Source of the DNA: Ahrensia sp. | Lineage (GTDB): Bacteria; Pseudomonadota; Alphaproteobacteria; Rhizobiales; Rhizobiaceae | Assembly: GCA_002698425.1 (NCBI GenBank) | Contig: NZXU01000012.1 | Location: forward strand, 1 to 62,238 | Direction of reading: 5' to 3' | Length of the DNA stretch: 62,238 nt | Shown: positions 55,672-62,238 of the stretch, piece by piece | Numbering within the stretch: the first letter of the stretch is position 1 | Layout: every line of letters starts with the position of its first letter | Notes under the pieces: generated by a model | What the model was told of the DNA's origin: nothing | What the model saw: the letters and a program-made list of their open reading frames with translations, nothing else | Database searches by the model: none | Program-made: the position numbers and the translations under genes

Positions 55672-56886
55672 ATGGCTGAAGACAAGGAACAGAGCAACCG
55701 CATCGTGCTGGTGTCGACCGACAAGGAATTCCTTGCGACGACGCGCACCGCGTTTTCGGTTTCCGACGCGATCAATCTGGTCACGATCGAAAAGGCCGTG
55801 ACCGAGCTGCATGGCGAAATCCAGGACGCGGAAGCCGGCGCCGTCATCATCGATATCGACGATGCCAATCTGGAGCGCCTGGAAGCGCTGCAGCGCGTGA
55901 CCCGCAGGCTTACGGACCGGGTGCCGGTCATTGTTGTCAGCCGAGGTCTCGATCCGGCGATGGTGCGCATCATCGTTCAGCTGCATGTCGCCGATTTCCT
56001 GGTCAAGCCGGTCACGACGGCCGATCTCGTCCGCTCCTGCATTCGCGCGCTCAAGGGCGTCGACAAGAGCGATACAGGCGAAGCCTATATCAGCGCCTTC
56101 ATGCCGGCGGCCGGGGGCGTGGGCAACACGACGCTGGCGCTGCAGACCGCATTCCTTCTGCATCGCTCGGCGACCCGCGCGGCCTCGACCTGCGTGGTCG
56201 ACCTGAACTTCCAGAACGGCTCCTGCGCGGAATATCTGGACCTGGAACCGCGCTTCGACATCACCGAGGTTGAAAACCAGGTCGAACGCCTCGACCGACA
56301 GCTCCTCGACGCGCTGCTGTCGAAGCACCCGTCCGGCCTTGCCGTGCTCGCGGCCCCGAACATGCCGACGGAAATGCGCTCCTTCGACACCGATGTCGTC
56401 GTCAAGGTGCTCGATCTCGTCTCGGCCTATTTCGACAATGTCGTCATCGACCTGCCGCGCATCTGGTTCCCCTGGACGGAGACCGTCCTGCGCGGTTCGA
56501 ACCATGTCTACATCACGGCCGAAATGACCGTGCCCTGCCTGCGCCACACGCAGCGGCTGATCAACGCCATCGAGACCGAAGTCGGCAAGGAAGTGAAGTC
56601 GCGGGTGATCATCAACCGCTACACGCCGAAGGGCCTCGAAGGCGGGGTGAAGGCGACGGATGTCGAGGAACTGCTCGGCGACCGCTTCGCCGGCGGTATT
56701 TCCAACAATTACAAGCTGGTTCGCGAAGCCGTCGACCGCGGCGTGCCGCTGCATGAGGTCGATCCGAACGCCAATGTCATGCGCGACCTGAAGCGGATCA
56801 TCCTTCCCGAGGAAATGCAGCTCGAGGCAGGCGGCAAGCGCGGCTTTCTGGGACTTGGCAGAGGGTTGCTGAAAAAAACCGGGTAA
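55672..56886 (+). CDS. cpaE: Tad pilus localisation ATPase CpaE/TadZ
   Basis: CpaE/TadZ is a MinD/ParA-like protein that positions the pilus machine at the pole. The 404-residue product has an N-terminal receiver-like domain (RIVLVSTDKEFLATTRTAFS, VPVIVVSRGLDPAMVRIIV) and a C-terminal ATPase domain. The Walker A loop reads AAGGVGNTT (about 146-154), so Asn replaces the GK[T/S] lysine; this is a deviant form and ATP hydrolysis may be weak or absent. Switch-like residues include VVIDLPRIWFPWTE. Confidence 0.9.
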   Translation: MAEDKEQSNRIVLVSTDKEFLATTRTAFSVSDAINLVTIEKAVTELHGEIQDAEAGAVIIDIDDANLERLEALQRVTRRLTDRVPVIVVSRGLDPAMVRIIVQLHVADFLVKPVTTADLVRSCIRALKGVDKSDTGEAYISAFMPAAGGVGNTTLALQTAFLLHRSATRAASTCVVDLNFQNGSCAEYLDLEPRFDITEVENQVERLDRQLLDALLSKHPSGLAVLAAPNMPTEMRSFDTDVVVKVLDLVSAYFDNVVIDLPRIWFPWTETVLRGSNHVYITAEMTVPCLRHTQRLINAIETEVGKEVKSRVIINRYTPKGLEGGVKATDVEELLGDRFAGGISNNYKLVREAVDRGVPLHEVDPNANVMRDLKRIILPEEMQLEAGGKRGFLGLGRGLLKKTG

Positions 56887-56949
56887 GCCGGCGACCGCGC
56901 AATCCGGCGACAGATCGGAGGCGCCAATAAACAGGGTATCGGTGCGATA

Positions 56950-58368
56950 ATGACAAGCAGGTTCACGCAGCTTTCCACGCGCGAGGCTTCTCCCAAGACG
57001 GCTCCGCCGCCGGTCTATGAAGAAAAGCCGATTGTCATTCCCAACAAGCGGTCTTCCAAGCCGGTGCAGGGGCGCGCGGCGCCGAAGTCGCAGGAACGCA
57101 CGCTCGATGCGCGCGTCAAGCTGCACCGCAAGCTGATCGAGGAAATCAACCTCGTTGCGCTGGAAGCGCTGCCGCCGGACCGCATGCGCCAGGAGGTGCA
57201 GACCTTCGTCACGGAATATGTCCGCAATGAAAGGCTCGCGCTCAACGTCGCCGAGGTCGAATCGCTGATCGACGATCTCGTCGACGAGATGGTCGGGCTG
57301 GGGCCGCTCGAACCGCTGCTCAAGGATCCGACGGTCAGCGACATCCTGATCAACGGCCACGAGAACTGTTTCGTGGAGCGCGGCGGCAAACTGGTACAGG
57401 AAAAGATCCCGTTCAAGGACGAGGCGCACCTGCTGCGCGTGATCAACAAGATCGTCGCCGCCGTCGGTCGTCGCATCGACGAATCCCAGCCCATGTGCGA
57501 CGCACGCATGCTGGACGGATCGCGTTTCAACGCAGCCATTCGCCCGATCGGCGTCGACGGGCCGCTGGTTTCGATCCGGAAATTCTCCAAGAACAAGCTC
57601 GGCCTTCACAAGCTGGTCGAGTTCGGCGCGCTGACCGAACCGATGGCCGAGGTGCTTGCGGCGGCCGTCTTCGCCCGGATCACCACGATCATCTCGGGCG
57701 GTACTGGTACCGGCAAGACGACGATGCTGAACGCGCTCTCGGCCTTTATCTCGGAGGATGAGCGCCTGATCACCATCGAGGACGCCGCCGAACTTCAGCT
57801 TCAGCAGCCGCATGTGGCGCGCATGGAGACGCGCCCCGCGAACTCGGAAGGCATCGGCGAAGTGCGCCAGCGCGACCTCGTCAAGAACGCGCTGCGCATG
57901 CGTCCCGACCGCGTGATCCTTGGCGAGTGCCGCGGCGAGGAAGCCTTCGACATGTTGCAGGCCATGAATACGGGTCACGAAGGCTCGATGGCGACCATTC
58001 ACGCCAATACGCCGCGCGACGCGATCTCGCGCCTGGAACAGATGCTCGGCATGACCGGCATGCCGATGACCGTCGCCTCGATCCGCAGCCAGATTTCGAG
58101 CGCCATCGGACTGATCGTGCAGCTGACGCGCCTGTCGGACGGCAAGCGCAAGGTCACCAGCGTCGCCGAAGTCACCGGCATGGAAGGCGACGTCATCCAG
58201 ATGCAGGAAATCTTCACCTTCCGGCGGACCGGCATGGATGCGGAAGGCAATATCATCGGTCATTTCGAGGCGACGGGCATCCGGCCGCGCTTCCTGGAAG
58301 AGTTGCTCGCCATGGGAGTCGAGTTCCCCGGCGACTATTTCGATCCGTCCAACAAAAAGGCCGGATGA
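56950..58368 (+). CDS. cpaF: Tad pilus secretion ATPase CpaF/TadA
   Basis: CpaF powers pilin assembly and retraction. The 472-residue protein has the N-terminal helical region ([39 protein letters not shown]), Walker A ([13 protein letters not shown], about 250-258), the Asp box ([19 protein letters not shown]) and Walker B with [20 protein letters not shown]. It overlaps the tadB start by 4 bases. Confidence 0.96.
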   Translation: MTSRFTQLSTREASPKTAPPPVYEEKPIVIPNKRSSKPVQGRAAPKSQERTLDARVKLHRKLIEEINLVALEALPPDRMRQEVQTFVTEYVRNERLALNVAEVESLIDDLVDEMVGLGPLEPLLKDPTVSDILINGHENCFVERGGKLVQEKIPFKDEAHLLRVINKIVAAVGRRIDESQPMCDARMLDGSRFNAAIRPIGVDGPLVSIRKFSKNKLGLHKLVEFGALTEPMAEVLAAAVFARITTIISGGTGTGKTTMLNALSAFISEDERLITIEDAAELQLQQPHVARMETRPANSEGIGEVRQRDLVKNALRMRPDRVILGECRGEEAFDMLQAMNTGHEGSMATIHANTPRDAISRLEQMLGMTGMPMTVASIRSQISSAIGLIVQLTRLSDGKRKVTSVAEVTGMEGDVIQMQEIFTFRRTGMDAEGNIIGHFEATGIRPRFLEELLAMGVEFPGDYFDPSNKKAG

Positions 58369-59333
58369 TGGAGCTCGACGACGTCACGATCTACATCGTT
58401 TACGCCTTCGCGGCCGGGGCGGGCATCATGCTTGCCGAGGCCGGCTACATGCTGCTCTCGTCCGGTGCGGAAACGCGCAAGGCGATCAACCGGCGCATGC
58501 GGCTGAAGGAGCGCAACGTCAACCAGAAGGAAGTTCTGGTGCAGTTGCGCAAGGAACGTGGGCTCGACGGGCAGGGCGGGTTCTCGCCGATCGCCGCGCT
58601 GCGCGAGTTGCGCATGCAGTCCGGTATGGTGATGCCGCTGACCACCTTCCTGTCGGTCACGACACTGATCTCGCTGGCGATCGGCATTGGCGGCGGGCTC
58701 TACGTCCACGAGCTGAAATTCGGGCTGATGCTGGGGGTGGCGCTGATCCCCGCAGTGCCATTCCTCCTGCTGAAATGGCTGCGCAAGAAGAGGCACAAGC
58801 GCTTCGGCATGCAGCTGCCCGAAGCGCTCGATCTGATCACGCGCGGCCTGAAGGCGGGCCACCCGGTCCCGGTCGCGGTCTCGATGGTGTCGCGCGAGAT
58901 GCCGGACCCGATCGGCACCGAGTTCGGCATCGTTTCCGACGAGGTCACCTACGGGTCGGACATGGTGACCGCGCTGCGCAATCTTTACGAGCGGGTCGGC
59001 CACGAAGACCTGCCGCTCTTCGTCACCGCGGTCTCGATCCAGTCGACCACGGGCGGCAATCTGCGCGAGATCCTCGAAGGCCTTTCGGGGGTCATCCGCG
59101 AGCGCGGCAAGCTGCGCCGAAAGGTCAAGGCGATCTCGGTGGAAGGCCGCATGTCGGCCTATATCCTGACCGCTGTTCCGGTGCTGCTCGTCGCCGCCGT
59201 GATGGTGCTGATGCCGAACTATTACGGCGATGTCGTCAGCGAGACGCTGACCTGGTACCTCGTCGGCGCCTCGTTCCTGTGGCTGGTTCTGGGCAACGCC
59301 ATCATGTTCAAGATGGCCTCCTTCAAGTTCTGA
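58365..59333 (+). CDS. tadB: Tad pilus inner-membrane protein TadB
   Basis: TadB is a GspF-like polytopic platform protein of the pilus machine. The 322-residue product has an N-terminal membrane helix, GMQLPEALDLITRGLKAGHP and VPVAVSMVSREMPDP (the T2SSF domain), FVTAVSIQSTTGGNLREILE and two C-terminal membrane helices. The ATGATG start overlaps the cpaF stop; either ATG could be used. Confidence 0.93.
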   Translation: MMELDDVTIYIVYAFAAGAGIMLAEAGYMLLSSGAETRKAINRRMRLKERNVNQKEVLVQLRKERGLDGQGGFSPIAALRELRMQSGMVMPLTTFLSVTTLISLAIGIGGGLYVHELKFGLMLGVALIPAVPFLLLKWLRKKRHKRFGMQLPEALDLITRGLKAGHPVPVAVSMVSREMPDPIGTEFGIVSDEVTYGSDMVTALRNLYERVGHEDLPLFVTAVSIQSTTGGNLREILEGLSGVIRERGKLRRKVKAISVEGRMSAYILTAVPVLLVAAVMVLMPNYYGDVVSETLTWYLVGASFLWLVLGNAIMFKMASFKF

Positions 59334-59346
59334 GGCGGTGCGAGCA

Positions 59347-60288
59347 ATGGACCTTTCATCCCTCATCATTCCCGCCGCCGTTTTCATCATCGTGCTGGGC
59401 CTTGGCGGGCTCGTCTATTCGCTGACGCAGGATCGCAAGCAGCATAGCCGCGTGCGCAACCGGCTGCATGTCAATTTCGGCGAGGATGCGGAGGAAACCG
59501 GCGCGCCGGTCGAGGAAGACAAGCGGCGGCGCGACGCGGAAATCGCCGACAAGGCGGCGAGGCGCGCGGCGGAATTCTATGCCACGGCCGATCCGGACAA
59601 TGTCGTCCGGCTGCGCCAGACGCTGATGCGGGCCGGCTATCTCGATCCCGATGCGGTGGGCAAATTCTTCCTGGTGCGTTTCGGGGCGATGGGCGCGGGC
59701 CTCGTTTTGGCTGTCATCCTCCTCTTCGCAATGCATGTCGCGCCGCTGTCGCAGCGCGGCATCACCATCCTGGCGGGCCTCTCGGTCGGCGGCTATTTCC
59801 TGCCGGCCTTCATGCTCAAGCAAAAGGTGAACCAGCGCGTCACCGAATACCGCAACGGTTTCCCGGACTTCATGGACCTGATGATCGTCTGCGCCGACGC
59901 CGGCATGAGCCTGGAAGCCTCGATCGAGCGCGTCTCGAAGGAAATCCGCCTGACCTATCCGCTGCTCAGCCAGAACCTCGTGCTGGTCTCGCTGGAACTC
60001 AGGGCAGGGCGCTCGATCAACGAGGCGCTGAAGGCGCTGGCCGACCGGCTCGGCGTCGACGAGGTCCGCGCCTTCGCGACGCTTTTGCAGCAATCGAAGG
60101 AACTGGGCACCAGCCTTTCCGGCGCGCTCAAGGTGTTCTCCGACGAGATGCGCCACAAGCGCATGTCCGCCGCCGAGGAAAAGGCGCATGCGCTGCCGGC
60201 CAAGATGTCGATCCCGGTCACGGTCTGCATCCTGCCGGTGGTGGTGATGATCGCGATCATCCCGATCATCGTGCGGTTCAATACTTAG
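59347..60288 (+). CDS. tadC: Tad pilus inner-membrane protein TadC
   Basis: TadC is the GspF-like partner of TadB. The 313-residue protein has an N-terminal membrane helix, then FPDFMDLMIVCADAGMSLEA and the T2SSF-type segments RAFATLLQQSKELGTSLSGA and SDEMRHKRMSAAEEKAHALP, ending with a membrane helix. An in-frame GTG three codons upstream (59338) is an alternative start. It follows tadB by 13 bases. Confidence 0.93.
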   Translation: MDLSSLIIPAAVFIIVLGLGGLVYSLTQDRKQHSRVRNRLHVNFGEDAEETGAPVEEDKRRRDAEIADKAARRAAEFYATADPDNVVRLRQTLMRAGYLDPDAVGKFFLVRFGAMGAGLVLAVILLFAMHVAPLSQRGITILAGLSVGGYFLPAFMLKQKVNQRVTEYRNGFPDFMDLMIVCADAGMSLEASIERVSKEIRLTYPLLSQNLVLVSLELRAGRSINEALKALADRLGVDEVRAFATLLQQSKELGTSLSGALKVFSDEMRHKRMSAAEEKAHALPAKMSIPVTVCILPVVVMIAIIPIIVRFNT

Positions 60289-60423
60289 GTTTTGCGTTGA
60301 GCCTTGCTTAACCGTGCCGCTTTGCCAAATTTTAGCCGCGTTTGACGACCGCATCTTTACCGGTTTCCGATACCATGACGCCAACAGACCCGGAAAACCG
60401 GGCGGGGACATGGGGACAGCGTC

Positions 60424-60897
60424 ATGAAGGTTCGGATCGTTCGCCTTATCGCCATCGGGCTTCTTGCCGGTGCGCTCGGCGGTTGCCAGACAGGATCCAT
60501 CGACACGACGATGACTTCCGCATTCCAGGCGAATGCGCAGGGAAGTCTCGCCGACCGCAAGATTGACTCCGGCAAGAAGCAGTTCGCGGCCGGCAATTAC
60601 GGCCTTGCCGAAAAGAATTTCCGCGCCGCCGTCGAGGCGACGCCGGACAATGGCACGGCCTGGCTCGGGCTCGCCGCGTCCTACGACCAGCTCGGACGGT
60701 TCGATCTCGCCGACCGCGCCTATGCGCAGCTGCTGGAGCTGGAAGGCGCCAAGGCCTCGATCCTGAACAACCAGGGCTATTCCTATATCCTGCGCGGCGA
60801 CATGAAACAGGCCCGCAAGGTGCTGTCCAACGCCCACGCGCTGGCGCCCGACAATGTCGTCATCGAAGGCAATCTGAAGCTCGCCAACAACGCCTGA
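60424..60897 (+). CDS. tadD: Tad pilus TPR lipoprotein TadD
   Basis: This 157-residue lipoprotein (signal ending LGGC, Cys at about 21) contains three TPR repeats (GKKQFAAGNYGLAEKNFRAA, NGTAWLGLAASYDQLGRFDL, SILNNQGYSYILRGDMKQAR). TadD-type proteins help assemble the secretin. It is the last visible gene of the pilus operon. The 135-base gap after tadC is longer than others in this operon, so it may have its own promoter. Confidence 0.88.
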   Translation: MKVRIVRLIAIGLLAGALGGCQTGSIDTTMTSAFQANAQGSLADRKIDSGKKQFAAGNYGLAEKNFRAAVEATPDNGTAWLGLAASYDQLGRFDLADRAYAQLLELEGAKASILNNQGYSYILRGDMKQARKVLSNAHALAPDNVVIEGNLKLANNA

Positions 60898-60952
60898 CGC
60901 CTTGCATTGGCCCAAATGACATGGTCTATCCGGCCCGTTTGAAACGAGCCGG

Positions 60953-61747
60953 ATGGACTTTCTCGTGCGCGACATTCTTTCATTATCCGATCCGAAGGCC
61001 GACGAACCGCGCGACCCGATGGTGAGCGCCCAGGCGAGCATGCGCGCGGCGCTGCCGAAGCGTTTCTACAAGCAGGTCGAAACCGGCGAGCGCGACGGGG
61101 TGCACCACGTGCTGCTGGACGGGCGCGCAGTGAAGACGCCAGGCAAGAACACGCTGGCCTTCGCGACGCCGGAGGCCGCCGGCCTCGTCGCCGCCGAATT
61201 CGACGGCCAGGGCGAGGAGATCGATCCGAACACCATGCCCTGCTACCGGCTGGCCAACACCGCGATCGACGGCGTCGCGAGCGACATGCAGGCGGTGCTG
61301 GAGGATATCCTGCGCTATTGCGGCACCGATCTCCTCTTCTATCGGGCCGATGGCCCCGAGGGGCTTGAGGCGCGGCAGCGCGAAATCTGGGATCCCGTCG
61401 TCGACTGGGCGGACAGCCTGGCGGGCGCGCGGTTCAGCCTAGCCGAAGGCGTCATCCACGTTGCCCAGCCGCGCGAGGCGATCGCCGGGCTCGGCATTCA
61501 TCTGAAGACGGTCACGGACCCTGTCGTGCTGGCGGCGCTTCACTCGATGACCACGCTGACCGGTTCGGCGCTGCTGGCGATTGCCGTCTGGAAGGGCGAA
61601 CTCACGGCCGAACAGGCCTGGGAAGCGGCGCATGTCGACGAGGACTGGAACATCGCGCAATGGGGCGAGGACGCCGAGGCGAAAGCCCGGCGCGTCCGGC
61701 GCTGGTCGGAAATGGACGCGGCGGATCGGCTGATCAGGGCGCTTTAG
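60953..61747 (+). CDS. ATP12 family F1-ATPase assembly chaperone
   Basis: This 264-residue protein is homologous to mitochondrial Atp12, which assists assembly of the F1 alpha subunit. Conserved parts are PKRFYKQVETGERDGVHHVL, LDGRAVKTPGKNTLAF, PCYRLANTAIDG, ILRYCGTDLLFYRADGPEGL and QREIWDPVVDW. No atp genes are adjacent here. It is characteristic of alphaproteobacteria and lies just after the tad genes. Confidence 0.92.
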   Translation: MDFLVRDILSLSDPKADEPRDPMVSAQASMRAALPKRFYKQVETGERDGVHHVLLDGRAVKTPGKNTLAFATPEAAGLVAAEFDGQGEEIDPNTMPCYRLANTAIDGVASDMQAVLEDILRYCGTDLLFYRADGPEGLEARQREIWDPVVDWADSLAGARFSLAEGVIHVAQPREAIAGLGIHLKTVTDPVVLAALHSMTTLTGSALLAIAVWKGELTAEQAWEAAHVDEDWNIAQWGEDAEAKARRVRRWSEMDAADRLIRAL

Positions 61748-62238
61748 GGGCGGGGCGTGCCTCGCGCCTTGCTCCAAGTCGTCGACCTCCGCGATTTCAC
61801 AGAAACCGGGCTGACAGGAGGCCCATTTGCCCGATAGTTGACATCGCGACCCCCCTCTTGCCTTTTCCAAGCACTTACACGGGCTTTGCCCGCGTAAATG
61901 CAGGAAAAGGCTTTCTCCCCCACAAGGGTGGAGAGTGGGCGCGCGTCGCTTCGCCACGCGCCTAATTTCCAACATCGGCGATTTCAAAGAACCCGGGCCC
62001 TTAGCCCGCAAGGCCGACCGGCCGTCCGAGCCTTTGCGAGGCCCATGCGGAGGCGTTCCCGCGCAGCGGGAACTGCCGTGAGCTCAAACAAACTGGAAGA
62101 CGGGCGGTCGTCGGATCGCTCTGTCTAATGTAAATACTGCGGTCCTGCGACCGCCCGCTCGGCACTCTGCGACTTCAGACGCCGTAACGCTTGCCCCGCA
62201 AGGCAACTCGTCCGGATCCTCCGCTACGCATCTGTTGC
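61748..62238. other. Non-coding right edge rich in inverted and direct repeats
   Basis: No supported gene lies here. A 20-base motif (gcgatttcacagaaaccggg at 61791) recurs with two changes at 61978. Several hairpins occur: ccttttcc with ggaaaagg (61861-61910, with an inner gggc/gccc pairing), gttcccgc with gcgggaac (62055-62073), and cgggcggtcg with cgaccgcccg (62101-62157, 37-base gap). The composition and density of short inverted repeats resemble mosaic intergenic repeat elements. I cannot assign a family. Confidence 0.45.

Noticed and set aside
55651..58263. Very long open frame (870 codons) on the minus strand opposite cpaE-cpaF
   Set aside because: It is the antisense shadow of two strongly supported pilus genes in GC-rich DNA; its translation shows no domain or signal and is rich in Arg/His/Asp, as expected for an antisense frame.
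59356..61041. Long open frame (561 codons) on the minus strand opposite tadC and tadD
   Set aside because: Antisense shadow of tadC and tadD with no recognisable motif or start context.

Overview
The window (62,238 bases, GC-rich) looks like chromosome of an alphaproteobacterium of the order Hyphomicrobiales (Rhizobiales). The grounds are gene order (nagZ-scpA-scpB ... tatABC-serS-surE-pcm-LysM/M23 lipoprotein-yajC-fused secDF), a fused SecD-SecF, an ATP12 chaperone, DUF1127 mini-proteins, an FeS-type (6-4) photolyase and a Tad pilus locus. The genus cannot be fixed from the sequence. No IS element, prophage, CRISPR array or rRNA is visible. Most of it is ordinary housekeeping DNA with small accessory insertions.

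Layout. 1-8.1 kb: a truncated nagZ at the left edge, condensin accessory genes scpAB, an orphan ABC ATPase, the Tat translocase, serS, surE and pcm, all on the plus strand and often with 4-bp overlaps. 8.2-14.7 kb: a degenerate LytM-factor lipoprotein, a tiny membrane protein, a DUF815 ATPase, and yajC-secDF-Mth938 for Sec export. 14.7-20.1 kb: a squalene/phytoene synthase-like gene, a membrane cyclic-nucleotide-binding protein, a gene preceded by a striking inverted repeat, a sterol-desaturase-family hydroxylase, a HAD phosphatase and a PiT phosphate transporter. 20.2-22.8 kb: two tandem NUDIX hydrolases and trmFO.

22.8-23.7 kb is the most interesting stretch. Two DUF1127 mini-genes (48 and 51 codons) lie in tandem on the minus strand. 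Each is followed by stem-loops whose minus-strand loops carry CCTCCTCCC or close variants, and each unit ends in an intrinsic terminator. This is the layout of the CcsR ('cuckoo') stress sRNAs known from Rhodobacter. Both genes share a TGCAATGCA-type palindromic element about 110 bp upstream, which suggests common control.

23.7-32.7 kb: DUF2157 and GDYXXLXY membrane proteins, tRNA-Leu(UAG), trigger factor, a (6-4) photolyase, a divergent pair that together resembles a split MnmC (FAD oxidoreductase and MnmD), a TPR-methyltransferase and a protein built of four internal repeats. 32.8-36.7 kb: a minus-strand operon adhC - short metE-like - DUF188 - fghA - XRE regulator, which covers glutathione-dependent formaldehyde oxidation. 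36.8-44.2 kb: a DMT exporter, topoisomerase IB, an M50 protease fused to an N-terminal SRPBCC-like region, lipB, tRNA-Leu(GAG), a DUF2726 protein, an alpha/beta hydrolase, a secreted trefoil-META protein and a small membrane protein. 44.3-52.8 kb: thrS, an acyltransferase, a secreted beta-repeat protein, two flavin enzymes, a DUF2336 protein and parE. 53.0-60.9 kb: a Tad/Flp pilus operon (cpaB, cpaC, a very short CpaD-like lipoprotein, cpaE, cpaF, tadB, tadC, tadD) with no pilin or prepilin peptidase gene in view. It is followed by the ATP12 gene and a repeat-rich non-coding right edge.
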